Part shown: in pieces, positions 10,744 to 22,315 of the stretch
Layout of the letters: the number at the start of each line of letters is the position of its first letter
Numbering within the stretch: the first letter of the stretch is position 1
Assembly: GCF_001642475.1 (NCBI RefSeq)
Contig: NW_019174075.1
Location: 1 to 64,000, forward strand
Length of the DNA: 64,000 nt
Source of the DNA: Fonsecaea monophora
Taxonomy: Eukaryota > Ascomycota > Eurotiomycetes > Chaetothyriales > Herpotrichiellaceae
Reading direction: 5' to 3'
Program-made: the position numbers and the translations under genes
The notes under the pieces: generated by a model
What the model saw: only the letters and a program-made list of their open reading frames with translations
Told to the model about the DNA's origin: nothing
Databases searched by the model: none

Positions 10744-11131
10744 AGTACGGGTCAAATATCAAGAAATCTAATATTCTGATTTCTTGCCCGGACGTGGTTT
10801 ATACATCGTCGAGGAGAGGAGGGAAGCGCAGGTACACGATTTTGCCAAGGGTTAATGTTTTATAACGAACTATTACTATAGCAATATAATCTGAAGCACT
10901 CTGAGCTGGGAGAAAGAGCGGGGTTCCAATCTCTTCCAGTCAATGGCAGTGTGTCGGAACATATATAGTCACGATCCTCAGATCGCACAAGTATTACGAG
11001 GTTCAAGGCTGAGCCGAAGTTGAACCGACATTCTAAGGAGACCAGGGAGAGACGGTTCGCTCTCCGTCACGGCAATAGAGAACTACAATAAAACACCCAC
11101 AAGAAAAACACTACTCCACGGCACAGGTAGC
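10744..11131. other. Intergenic spacer
   Basis: No gene signal; it contains the terminator of the secreted-protein gene and the 5' region of the SET-domain gene. Confidence 0.6.
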
Positions 11132-12918
11132 ATGACTACACCGTTGAAGCAACATGTCAGAGCCACAAATGTCTATAGCAAAGAAGTACAAGGTCGCGGA
11201 ACCGGCATTTTTGCGGCACATGATATCGCACCGAAATCCGAGGTCATGTTCGTCGCTCGGCCGTTGATGGTGGCGCTGGAGACTCGACATTTGCAGAGTC
11301 GTTGCTATTATTGCTACAGCTCTCCCGGGGATCCTAGCCAATCTCCCAGAAATCCTGGGGTTCAGGCGTTGAAGACGTGCAGTGGTTGCAAGGTGGTCAA
11401 ATTCTGTGATCAGGTAGGTTTGTTTGTGTGAGGGCTGCCTCCTACACCGGGTTGATTTTCCCAAGGGGGAGAAGTGCCTAGTGATGAAGGAGTCCATCTC
11501 TGATATTCTCGAGTGCAGAAATGCCAGACTCGGGCTTGGTCAGAGTATCATCGTCTAGAGTGTAAGCTCTACGGCAGACTACACCCTCGGATCCTCCCCA
11601 GCACGGCCAGAGCCCTCATTCGACTCCTGAAGCAGCACAAGGCACACCTCCTCCCCCACGGTGAATGGGATCAGCTCCTGGCGCTGGAGACCCATCGTGA
11701 GGACCTCATCAAGGCTGAGGACCAGCGGTTCCAAGACAGCTTCATCATGATGAAGGGCGTCAAATCCTATTGTGGCACCGACCACGACGAGGAGACGATA
11801 TTTCGAATTGCTTGTGTGGTGAGCACATGTTCCTCCAGGAAAAGAACGAAAAGACTGACATCCCCTCAAAGCTGCTCATTAACTCTTTCACTCTCACCAC
11901 TCCGACATTCGACTCTGTGGGATTGATCCTCCATCCCAAGCCGGCTCTTCTAAACCACTCTTGTGACCCAAATGCGTTTGTGAGATTTGATATTCCCCCA
12001 GAGACCAGTCATGAAGACTTTCCATCTTACGGGAGCATATCTGTTCGTGCCTTGAGGCCGATCGCCAGAGACGAGGAAGTGACGCTTTCATACATTGACA
12101 CAACATTCCCGTTCGAGAAACGACAAGAGGAATTACGCACTCGGTATTTCTTCACCTGCAGTTGTAGCTTGTGCTCTCAGGGTCGGGATTGTCCTAGAGA
12201 CAGATTCCACCTGGATATACCTGTTGGGGCAACGGATACAACGCAGCCGGCGATGAATGCCATTATTACCGAAGTTGGTGACGAGGCAGAGCAGTTTCTC
12301 ACGGGCTTACAATCCCAATCAGGGGAGGAGCACACCCAGATCGACAGCATCAGACACATCATGCGTCGCCTGGCACGGACCAGGAGCTGGCCACTGCATC
12401 GATACCCTTGGCCCCAGTTGCGCCAGCAGCTACTCCTCGGGCTGATCGCTTCGCAAAAGTATTCCGAGGCCCTGCTCCACTCGGCAGTCCTCGCCAGACT
12501 GATCCATCCTGTCATGTTCGAACAAGAACATCACCCCATTCGAGTGGTGCAGCTGTGGCAATTCTGGAACCTGTGCCGCCAATGTCTGGAGTCTCTCATG
12601 CTGCGCGAGCGGTCGCCGGACGCCGTTCAGTATGAACCGCGGAGGCTTGGACTGTTGAGCTGCGCGCTGATCGACGACATTTATAGAATCATGAACGACG
12701 GGATTAGGTCGGACGGAAAACTGGAAATTCTAGTCGACGCCGCGCTTCAGAATGTTAAGGGAGAAGGTGGGTTTTGGGGCGAATACCAGCAAAAGAAGAC
12801 GGAGACACGCCAAAAGACCCTTTTATGGGTTGACGAGCAAGTCAAAGCGTTGTTACAGTCGGAAGATGTCACTCAAGATATTATTGAGCTGGCTTTTACG
12901 AGTTCAAGTACTCGGTAG
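11132..12918 (+). CDS. SET/MYND (SMYD-like) lysine methyltransferase-family protein
   Basis: Exons 11132-11413, 11519-11818, 11872-12918 give 542 aa. The N-terminal SET half (GRGTGIFAAHDIAPKSEVMFV) is interrupted by a MYND zinc finger: CYYC ... CSGCKVVKFCDQ joined by splicing to KCQTRAWSEYHRLEC. The catalytic SET core follows with SFTLTTPTFDS, the substrate/cofactor signature ALLNHSCDPNAFVRF and DEEVTLSYIDT, then the post-SET cysteines in YFFTCSCSLCSQGRDC. The rest is a helical C-terminal region. Family members methylate histone or other protein lysines using S-adenosylmethionine; the substrate is not predictable. Intron phases and a CTGAC branch site support both junctions. Proximity to the RiPP locus (about 3 kb) is not evidence of involvement. 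Confidence 0.92.
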
Positions 12919-13280
12919 TACATACATAGAGGATGACAAGGCTGGATCGCAAGGCTGAGCCGATGATTGTTTGGCCCCCAAGCACGAGGATTCGGGGCAG
13001 TGCAACTGAAACACCCCCGTGCTCCCCCTAGAAGCGATCGACACAGAGCTCGGACAGCTCCATCCCGTCGCTGATCAATGCTGGTGCCTGACAGAAGCCA
13101 TACATATGCGACATATTACCTCGCTTGACACATGAACCTCCAGTTACTCCCCTCGTGCTCCTGTTGTTCCAAACCTTAAGACCACCACGGTTGTCGTGAT
13201 TGATATCCCGCAACTGTATACCGAGTAGAGCTTTGACTATTGTGTATGTGTGTATGTATATGTGAACAAAACCTCAGAAG
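12919..13280. other. Intergenic spacer
   Basis: Nothing beyond a TG-rich leader (gtgtatgtgtgtatgtatatgtg) immediately before the AAA ATPase start codon. Confidence 0.5.
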
Positions 13281-14759
13281 ATGGACTTCTCCAACGCCCA
13301 GGAAGCCGCCGAGTCCGTGTCTGGCGCGTTCTTCCGCAATGCCACGGCGGCACGCGTGGACACGGACGCCGTCATTTTCGACACCGTCTCCAACGCGCAC
13401 CCGGGCGTGCCCATCACCACGGTGCCGGAATGGAGCTGTAACCTGAGAGCCTACGCCGCGGCGGGCCACGCGACGGTCGAGGCGCTCGAGCAGAGCCGGA
13501 TCGACCCCAAGATCTGGCCGGAGTCGCTGCGCTGGACCATCTTCATCCCGCCGGCGCGGCGCATGGACGGCGGCAGCGGCGTCGTCGCCGACGAAGTCTT
13601 TTTCGAAAGCTACCTCTACAAGTGGGACGGGCTGACTTTCCTCGTCTACTTCGCCGACGGGCGCGACGGGACCATGTCCTACCCGCAGGTCCGCAACCAG
13701 TATATTCTGGGCGACAAGGCCGCGGCGCGGACCCTGGTCGCTACCATCGGCCGGTGGCAGTCGGTGCTACACGACGAGGTCTGGGTCTTCAACCAGGGCT
13801 ACTGGCGCAAGGATCCCCTTTTGTACCGCAGCATCCTGAAGTCGCGCTGGGAGGACGTCATCCTCGACCGCGAGTTCAAACGGGACCTGGTCGACACGGT
13901 GCAGCGCTTCTTCGACTCGCGCGAGGAGTACACCCACTTGGGCGTGCCCTGGAAACGTGGCGTCATCTTCTACGGACCGCCCGGGAATGGCAAGACCATC
14001 TCGATCAAGGCCACCATGCACACGCTGTACAGCCGCGAGCCGGCCGTGCCGACGCTGTATGTCAAGTCGCTGGTGGGCTTCGCCCCGCCAGAGTACAGCA
14101 TCGAGGCCATCTTCCAAAAGGCCCGGCAGGAAGCCCCCTGCTACCTGGTCTTCGAGGACCTCGACAGCCTCGTCACCGACCAGGTGCGTAGCTTCTTCCT
14201 CAACGCCGTCGACGGCCTCTCCCAGAACGACGGCATCTTCATGGTCGGCAGCACGAACCACCTCGACCGCCTGGACCCGGGCATCGCCAAGCGTCCCTCC
14301 CGCTTCGACAGGAAGTATCTCTTCGACAACCCCAACCTGGCCCAGCGCGTCAAGTACTGCCACTTTTGGCAGAAGAAGCTGCGCGACAACAAGGACCTCG
14401 AGTTCCCCGACGAGATTTGCACCGCAGCCGCGAAGATCACCGCCGACTTTTCCTTTGCGTACATCCAGGAGGCGTTTATATCGGCTCTCTTGGAGATTGC
14501 GCGCGAGAAAGACGGCGATGATCACTCGGGAGAGGACGGGGTGGTGGTATCTTCATCATCTGCAAGGGACGATGCGTTGGCAGAGGACCTGCGGGAGCAG
14601 TGGGAGCTGTTGGACATTGGCGGCAAAGGCCCCCGCGACGACATATCGCCCACCAAAGATTTGGATGACTATATCCTGTGGAGAAAGTTGAAGCATCAGA
14701 TTGACCTGTTGAGGAAGCAGATTTCAAAGAAAGCACCCGCCGGCGCCGGTGAGGAGTGA
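13281..14759 (+). CDS. BCS1-like AAA+ ATPase
   Basis: Single exon, 492 aa, with markedly GC-rich third positions compared with its neighbours. An N-terminal BCS1-type region (about residues 30-200) is followed by the AAA core: Walker A GPPGNGKT at about 231-238, Walker B YLVFEDLD at about 290, sensor-1 FMVGSTNHLDRLDP, and arginine-finger segment RPSRFDRKYLF. The C-terminal lid is followed by a charged tail. True mitochondrial Bcs1 has an N-terminal membrane helix and chaperones the Rieske protein; I see no clear membrane segment here. This matches the large set of BCS1-like ATPases in filamentous fungi whose functions are unknown. The absence of introns and the high GC explain several long spurious frames on both strands. 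Confidence 0.9.
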   Translation: MDFSNAQEAAESVSGAFFRNATAARVDTDAVIFDTVSNAHPGVPITTVPEWSCNLRAYAAAGHATVEALEQSRIDPKIWPESLRWTIFIPPARRMDGGSGVVADEVFFESYLYKWDGLTFLVYFADGRDGTMSYPQVRNQYILGDKAAARTLVATIGRWQSVLHDEVWVFNQGYWRKDPLLYRSILKSRWEDVILDREFKRDLVDTVQRFFDSREEYTHLGVPWKRGVIFYGPPGNGKTISIKATMHTLYSREPAVPTLYVKSLVGFAPPEYSIEAIFQKARQEAPCYLVFEDLDSLVTDQVRSFFLNAVDGLSQNDGIFMVGSTNHLDRLDPGIAKRPSRFDRKYLFDNPNLAQRVKYCHFWQKKLRDNKDLEFPDEICTAAAKITADFSFAYIQEAFISALLEIAREKDGDDHSGEDGVVVSSSSARDDALAEDLREQWELLDIGGKGPRDDISPTKDLDDYILWRKLKHQIDLLRKQISKKAPAGAGEE

Positions 14760-16217
14760 AAAAAAAAAAAGCAACGAATGTGGGATGAACAACCACCTCT
14801 CTATACATGATACAGACACACATGAGCCAGCACGTTCGATTGCCCTCAAAAATCAGTCTTTCCCCATCACTGGAGACATGGTGCAGAGCACGGAAGTGTG
14901 ATGAGGGTCTCTCGAGAAAGAACACCAGCTTGTTTGCGCTGCTTGATTGTATTCCCTCCATCTCCTAAAAACTTTGCAGGTTGAGGCAAGTCAAAAAAAT
15001 TTGTGGACAAAGAATGGGTTGGAAGTGAATAGCAATGGAATGGATGGTTTCACGGGTCTGATTTGGACACTCGTTGTAGGGGCTTTGCAGCCTAGTTGAC
15101 ATGCTTATGCAGAGGATGGAGGCATGGCTGCAAAGAATATCGTCGGTATAGGGTTCTTATATTGGTTCTGTTTTTATGCAGATGACCCGAGAGTCCTCCC
15201 AACCATTCTCAGTGTCCAGATGAGCGGGCTGTCACGAATAGGCTTTCTTTTCACTGCGATTTTGCCCTTGCCCCGTTCATCAAGGAGTGCGCAGCCGCAT
15301 AGTATCAAATTAACGCAGTCAGACGTGCACAATGCTCACAGTCGTGCCATGTTCAATATGTCTGGGGCCTGGTCCAAGATGAAATTTCGGCTCTCTTGAC
15401 CAACCATTCCGCCAACCCGCTTGCGCAGCACAAACGTTTCGCTACAGCTCTTGCACAGCCATTTTTCAGGGGTCCGGCCTCATTGCTCGTCTTCTCCTAG
15501 GTCCTGTCTTTGCTTCGCCTGGTGGAACTGGACCACGTTCATGTGCAACAGCAGGTTGCCTTAAACTGGGGAGGATAGGCTGAGGGAAAGGGGTGCTCGC
15601 TCCTGACCCAAGACCAATATCATGCGACAGGTGCGAGGACAGAGAGAGCAAATGTTGGTTCTCAATCTGCAACTGGTCATTTAGCACTACAATAGCATCA
15701 CAAAAGTAAGTAACGGAACCAGTAAAGGTATGCTGTTAACAGTCCTCTTGAATACACCAGTTCATTATTGAAAGAGTGATCTCTGCGACCCGCGGACAGG
15801 GCTGGTGTAGGTGCAGGTGTAGTATACGAGGCGTGAGAGAATATTTGAGTATAGTCGACAAGCGTATACTGATGCTATATCTTGTAGACGTAGAGTGGAC
15901 GACAATCAGTAATAGCAACTACCGCAGATGAGACTTGGAGTGACTGGGTTGGAAAGTGCGTTTCGTGGAAAATGCTCGGCCGTGACTACGGAGAATCATA
16001 GACGCAGAAGCCCCTGCGGGTTTCCAAACATCTCAAGAATCGGGTATTGGTGGTTCTTCCAATCACGCCTTCGCGACCTTCGTTCAACAAAATCCGCTGT
16101 CGCACCGTCTGGTCAAAACATCATTTTCTGGTTCATCCTTCGGTTAATATTTGTAGTCTCGCATGATGTTGTCTGCTCCGTCGGCAACAATTTCAGCTGA
16201 GACGCGTGCGACGCAAA
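14760..16217. other. Intergenic region
   Basis: About 1.46 kb without a supported gene. There is a poly-A run directly after the AAA stop codon and only short, unrelated frames elsewhere. It should contain the promoter of the dual Zn2Cys6 regulator. Confidence 0.55.
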
Positions 16218-18519
16218 ATGGATGAAATGGCGCCGACTTCGAGAAAGTCCAAAACCACTTGTATGCAATGTCGTGCTCGGAAGGTAAGCGGAGGACGGAT
16301 CGCCCCAGGAGATGTGGATTTTTGACCTTCAGCGACTGAACTCATGCGACAGGTGCGTTGTGATGGGCGTCCTAACTGTTGTCGCAATTGCGAGCGCCTC
16401 AGGTTTGATTGTTCATTTCAACCAAGGGAGGCTGGTGTTGCGGGCGATTCGCCGTCAGGCGACCAATCACTGGTTCAGCTAGAGCGACGACGCGGGATTC
16501 GCGCTTGCACAGAATGTCGTTCTCAGAAAATCCGATGCGGTGGAGAATCTCCTGCTTGTTCCAATTGTCTTCGAAGGAATCGACCTTGCGTCTATCCTGC
16601 ACTCAAGAGGCCGCATCGGACGCCACAGACCTCTAGTTTGCCATCACCTGCCGTGTCGCAGCGTCCCGATAATCAGCTGCAATTCCCATCTCAGCTGGAT
16701 ACGCGGTCCACTGAAGCTGGCCACACTCCTCTATCAAACGATGGCGCGCTTCCAGACCGCCAGGAAATCATATCGTTGGTCGAGGCTTATTTCCAGCACA
16801 TATATGCCCTTCCCTGGTATGCATTCTTGCACAAACGATCGGTAATGCAAAGATGCCACGAAGGAACGATTGAAGACTGTTTGGCATTTGCAATCTGTGC
16901 CGTAACGAGTCAGCGTCTCAAGATTGAGCCGTACGCTCGGGAAATAAGTGCCCAATGGGCCCAGAAGGCCGAAGACTTTCTCCTACAAAACTTGGAAAGC
17001 CCTTCCACTTCTCGACTCCAGGCTCTCATCTTGATTGTCCGGTATAGGGTGGAGGTAGGTCACTTCTCAAGGGCATTTATGCTTGCTGCACTAGCGGGGC
17101 GATCGGCCGTTGCGCTCAGACTGAACTACGAGCGTCCTGAACTGCGTTTCCTGGCCCAAGAAGTGCGGCGGCGACTGATGTGGTCATGTTTCGCCCTCGA
17201 TGGCAACTTCTCCGTCGGTCTACGAGAATTCGAGACATGTCCACCAGAGAACGTCTTCCTCCAACTTCCATGTCCAGAAACGGCTTTCGAGCAAGATGCC
17301 CCAGTGGAAACAGCCCCGTTGAGGGCAACATCTTTCGACAGACCCGAACGCATCGGGACCTATGCTGCATGTATCAGGCTGGCGGCTATAAGAACAGACA
17401 TTATGAGGTAGATTGTCAGCTGTCAGATTTCCGTTCTATGCTGACTGATACAGACTGACGCGCCGGCTTGCATCGTCATTAGTCCCCCCAGAAGAGCTCA
17501 TGCACACAGTTCGGCGGTTTGAAGACGAGCTGCAGCACTTATACCGAAGCCTTGCCGACTCCGATCGCTACAACCCCAAGATCTTCTCCTACTGCGAACG
17601 ACCCGCCCGAATCCTCATGGTGCACGAATGTTGGCACCAAGCATACACCGATCTGTATCGAATATTTTTGACCGGCTATAGAGAGGCCGCTCCCCCTTCG
17701 GCTATGGAAGGCATCAATCGTGAAGACATCCTCCGCAGGCGGACTCTGTGTCTGAATCACGCTTTATCAATTGTTCAGATCTTTGCAGCATTTTCAGAGC
17801 AATGTAAAGTTCTGACCATCGACTTTGACACCGCAATCTGCGCGTACCATAGCGCTCGAATTATCCTTTTTAGCGCTCAAACAGACGTTGTCACGCAAAG
17901 TCTGAGTATGCCAGCGGCTTTGGAGAAGGCCCGCTTCTGCCAATCTATCATGAACAGGTTTTTCCGTACCTCTCCTGTAGTCGAGCCGATGAAGAAAGAA
18001 CTCGAGATGCTCATCGCCCGCCATTCGTCTCAGAACACCAGCACTGGCATACAACTACCGCACCCCGAAGAAGTACTGGAGGACCATCTGTCAAGGCTTG
18101 CAGATGAAGCCAGGACCAGACAACGCCTGGCAATCCATAGTCTGATAGGCCGAGCAGACTTTGTTGACGACAGCAATGAGGTGACCAGTCCCGCACCCCC
18201 TCGGGACAATAATTCCAACGGCATTTCCACCGCCTCCCTAAGATCGCAACGCCAGCGTCCGCCGAGAAATACTATGACCGTCAAGCCCAACCCTCAAATC
18301 CTTCGCTCTCAGAGTGTCCCTGGCGTGCCCCAGACAGGACAATCCAAACAGCCGGATCGTGTCATCGAAGGTGGAAGCGGGGAGCCAACAAACTATGCCC
18401 TCGAAGACCAGGGCCAATGGCTGGACGGCATGCGCCTCGCCTTCAATCCGTGGATGGGATGGCCCGAGACATTGGAAACATATGGATTTTCTCAAGATTT
18501 AGACGACGAATACTTCTAG
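16218..18519 (+). CDS. Transcription factor with two tandem Zn2Cys6 clusters and fungal_trans domain
   Basis: Exons 16218-16283, 16353-17407, 17454-18519; 728 aa in frame. The first cluster spans residues 15-42 (CMQC, RCDG, CCRNC, FDC), with its third cysteine and beyond supplied by exon 2. The second, complete cluster spans 74-101 (CTECRSQKIRCGG ... CSNCLRRNRPC). A fungal-specific regulatory domain follows (VEAYFQHIYALPWYAFLHK, RRRLMWSCFALDGNFSVG), then a low-complexity C-terminus. Most fungal regulators have only one binuclear cluster, so the doublet is unusual. It is convergent with a DUF1275 membrane-protein gene 154 bp downstream; the target is unknown. The first intron (69 nt, GTAAGC...CGACAG) splits cluster one. 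Confidence 0.92.
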
Positions 18520-18673
18520 CCAATATTTTTACCCAGATCTAATTCCACGACAAACGACGCCGGCTTGCTCATCATGTCATTCAGATCAACCTGCGCCTCC
18601 GCTAACATGAACGTGAACACATGTTCTTGCATGGCTATCAGCTCGATGCAAAGTCATAGCAACTTTATGACAC

Positions 18674-19510
18674 TCAGACGATGCTTCTGGACTCTTGTGG
18701 CTTCTCTGCTTTGTTGAGCAAGAACATAAATGTCACTATGAGTTTACCGATTGCTGAAAACAAAACCGAGGTCGCTGGACCAAGACTCTGATATATGCCT
18801 GCGCCAAAGAAAGCCCCGGCCACAATGGCCACCAGAAAACTCGCTCGACGGTTCCGAGGGCGATTCTTTGCTGTAAGCAGACGAGGGTCGATTAGCAGAT
18901 CAATCCACGCGGCCGTCGCCATTGCTGTGGTGATTTCCGTGATCGCCAATGCTCTTGATATGACGACCTGACTCCCGGCCGCGAAGGCCAGGAGGCCGAT
19001 AATCACCATGGTTTTGGTGCCTTCCAGCTCAATACCATAGGTGTATTGAATTGCAGCCGCGATGAAGACAAGTATAGTCTGGATCAAATTGCAAAATACG
19101 ATCCAAAGACGAGACCGTGCCCCAATGATGTGACCCAGTTGACCAGTTAGCCACCCTGCGGCCAGAAAAAAACCCAAAGCAATCCCAATGTTTTCTGTGA
19201 TGAACAGTTCGCCAGCCACGTCCGGAAGGAGGATGGCCATTGCTAGCATGACTGTGTTGCCCGTCTGGTTCGAAGCAAAGCAATGGTAGTCTGGGAAGGT
19301 CGTCGCGTCTTGCATTCCGGTACAGAAAGTGAGGATTAGGAGTTCCGTCTCGGCAAGAATGTTGACTTCGATGTGGCTTGTCAGATGTCGTTTCAAGCGC
19401 CTCACGGCTGATTTTTGTTGCGGTTCCTTGACTGCGAGGTTGACCTGCGCGGCACGGTCCTGCTCTTTCGCCTCGCTCGAGACGCTACCATTTTGGTTCA
19501 TGGAAGCCAT
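18674..19510 (-). CDS. DUF1275 (YoaK-like) integral membrane protein
   Basis: Intronless, 278 aa. A hydrophilic N-terminus is followed by about six hydrophobic segments. The family signature region LTFCTGMQDATTFPDYHCFASNQTGN, which I split as TGMQDATTFPDYHCF then ASNQTGNTVML, is present at about residues 62-90, followed by GFFLAAGWLTGQLGH and AAGSQVVISRALAI. The family is widespread in bacteria and fungi, with no established biochemical role; transport or membrane-associated functions are guesses. It is convergent with the dual Zn2Cys6 regulator. Confidence 0.9.
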   Translation of the reverse strand: MASMNQNGSVSSEAKEQDRAAQVNLAVKEPQQKSAVRRLKRHLTSHIEVNILAETELLILTFCTGMQDATTFPDYHCFASNQTGNTVMLAMAILLPDVAGELFITENIGIALGFFLAAGWLTGQLGHIIGARSRLWIVFCNLIQTILVFIAAAIQYTYGIELEGTKTMVIIGLLAFAAGSQVVISRALAITEITTAMATAAWIDLLIDPRLLTAKNRPRNRRASFLVAIVAGAFFGAGIYQSLGPATSVLFSAIGKLIVTFMFLLNKAEKPQESRSIV

Positions 19511-22315
19511 TGCTGGGAATTAGCAAGCTAAGCAGGTGGCTAGGGGGGAGATCAACAACTTGTGAATCAGGTCTTCAAAGGGTTGCCGGCAACAACAGCA
19601 ACAGCAGAAGCAGAAGATGAAAGAGTTTGTTTCTCAAAAGCAGACAAAGAACCCGAACCCGCCAGTATTTGTGGAAACCACACACCGGTATTCCAAACAC
19701 TCGGAATACCACCTTGCTGGCTCGCCCCTCCTTACGTTGCCATCGCCCCGTCATCCTGCGATGCTTCGGGTGTCCGAGTCGGAACGTATATGTGACCAGG
19801 ATACTGTCATTTACACTACAATTACACATCGAGCATGAGACGATACAAGAGCCTTGCGCTGTGGACGAATCGCATACACGTCCGACTTCCGTCCCGAGAA
19901 GCGGCATTGCTACAGATACCTCGATTGTCGGACTACACAGTTGTTAGCAAGTCACCCAGCGCCCGTCCGACTCCCGGATTGTCCACCGATTGCCGTAACC
20001 TTACTTCCGATTGACCTCATTTCTACAAGAATCGTGGTTCGACTGTACCGAGTACTCATGGTCGGATCGCCGGATGTTTGGAGCATTCATGAGGGCCTGT
20101 TTCTCGATCGCCATACCTTGGCATTCAACTCAGCAGAGACAATTTTGGAGTAAAAGAAACAATAGTTGTCGGCCACAGTCTCAACGCCCATCAAAGAAAA
20201 GCAAATACCATCAGCGGCGATGGCACGATATCAGCACCCCCAGTCGAGGTGGTTTTACAAGACACAACTCAGGCAAGGACTGTAGTCGAGTCCAGTCTGG
20301 AGCATTGACCGCCCATTCAAGTGTGCAAGTCCATCTGCGACATTCCCACTGCCGAGAGAAACTTGGGCGACTCACTTACTGGCTCCACGTACCATAATTC
20401 TTCACTTCAACGTAATGGATGGTTCGGATGTGCTTCCGGATTTCCTTGACCGGATCATCAGGCTGCTTGCTAAACAGTGAAACACCAATCTGTTCGCAGG
20501 GCTAGCATTGCATGAGTAACCGCAATTCCTGTCTCGGAAGCAGAACGAATGCATCCTAGAAGACACAGAACGGCATAAAGCCGATGTAGAGAAGCGTTCC
20601 CCTCACCCTTGTCTTGCTGAGGTGGACCAGAAGTCCACGGTCGCAGCTCCATTCCTGCAGGAAGGTTAGGGCGGTGCTTCAGCCCAATCTTCTTGGACCA
20701 CTGAGACGTTGAAGAAGGCAAAACTTCTGAGAATGTCTGAACCAGGCCAAGATCTTACGGACTACAACCTTTGAAGTGCCTCTGCAGGATAACGTTCTAC
20801 AGGGAAGAGTTGGTTATCGTGGTTTCTTGAAGCCTTAGACGTCGACTCGCATTCAGAATTGCTCGCCACGTGGTCAGGAACCTGATGGCTTCGTGAACAT
20901 ACACACATACACACACCGGGTTTTGTGTCTCAAAAAGACTGCTGAATGGACCCGGTCGGAGCATTCTGGAATTCCCAGCATTCGGTCTTCTTCCTGGAGC
21001 AGAGCCCCCTTCTAAGCATAGAACTCGGCTCTCGGGGTTTCTGTGTCGGCTGTCGCTGTGACCGGCTGGACGGATTACGGTGGACACAACAACCTCTTAC
21101 GAGTAATTCGCCGTTGGAAACCAAGAAAAATTGGCGATGTCGTACCCACTCAACACTCCAGACGTGAGCAATGACAGGACTGAGTCATTTGACGCGCGGG
21201 CTTTTCATCGAGGTCCAAAGGCTGCATCCCAAAGGGGGTGGGACTTTTCTCCCTGATATGGTACCCCGTCGACCCCTAGCCTTCGTCATTCCCCGAGTGC
21301 CCGCCACCAGTCGCCGCGAAGCGTGGCAAACCAGCCTCGATCCAACATGCCCTCGTTTTGACGGTGTAATGACAAGTGGAAACCTAGGCGTCACGGCACC
21401 GGAGTTCCCTTGGCCAACAAGCCATGTTGGGCCGACCAAGACCGACAACTGTGGGCGATTATTGCCTTTGAACAAACGTCGCGTGAGCAACAACGAAAAA
21501 GGTCCTTCGGCGTCCACTTTGAGACCAAGACTTTTTGTACGCTCTCTCCCTTCTTGCCCATGTTGGGAGACGTTTGCCTCCACGCACGGGGAATCAATCG
21601 ATTTGTCTTGGGTTTTTGCAAAATCTGGCATGCTTGTTGCCGCTGAGCCAGGATGGTTTTTTCTTTCTTTCTGCCTGCTTACGTTTTGTTTTGTTTTGTT
21701 CGTGGTTAGACCCCGGAGCCCAGATCCTCTCACTTCGCCCCCCTCCCTCTTCTTTCACGGAGTGGTACTATGAGCACAAACACATACAAGTACATACATA
21801 CACACACGCACACACGCAAACACACACATATGTATATAGCGAATGTTGTGCCCTTTTTTTTTGCCTTGTATCTTTTTGGTGGATGTCGTACAAAACAAAG
21901 CTCCGCATGACGAGGGATCAGGCTCACAACTCAGGGGAAAGAGAGGGGAGATAAGAAAGGAAGAACAGGACTTAATTCAGCGCTATTTTGGTGCGTTATA
22001 TGCTCAAACTGGGAGTGTATATTGCTGGGAACTTGAGACTCCCGACATTATTTCATCCAACCTGACACGGTACGGGTACGGGTACAAGTATGATGAGCGT
22101 GGTGGCGTTAACGGTGCGTACATACTACTTTAGTGGACATTTAGCTTGACATACCCAGTTGGTATCCGAATGGTTGAGCCAGGAGAGATGGAAAGGAAAT
22201 AGGTGGACATTGAATCATCGTACATACAAAGTCTGTTCTCTCGCCGGGGAATCAATCACATATGTTTCGTTCATTCTGTATATTTGCACATTCCCTGTGC
22301 ACGTGCCAGAGAGGG
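19511..22315. other. Long gene-poor intergenic region
   Basis: About 2.8 kb. A 200-codon plus-strand frame (21171-21773) is mirrored by a 182-codon minus-strand frame over the same bases. Neither has a domain, convincing start context or splice pattern. A CA-rich microsatellite lies at 21778-21837. I see no RNA gene I can support. Confidence 0.5.
21778..21837. repeat. CA-rich microsatellite
   Basis: Imperfect acatac/acacac tract running into tatgtatata. Confidence 0.8.

Noticed and set aside
11132..12918. SMYD-like gene as a tailoring methyltransferase of the RiPP locus
   Set aside because: MYND plus SET is a protein-lysine methyltransferase layout common throughout fungi; distance and an intervening gene give no support.
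13622..14691. Long frames in the other two plus frames and antisense of the AAA ATPase gene
   Set aside because: Caused by high GC and few stop codons; only the 13281-14759 frame carries AAA motifs.
21171..21773. 200-codon plus-strand open frame with hydrophobic end
   Set aside because: The opposite strand is equally open over the same bases; no domain, splice sites or convincing start context. Probably chance.
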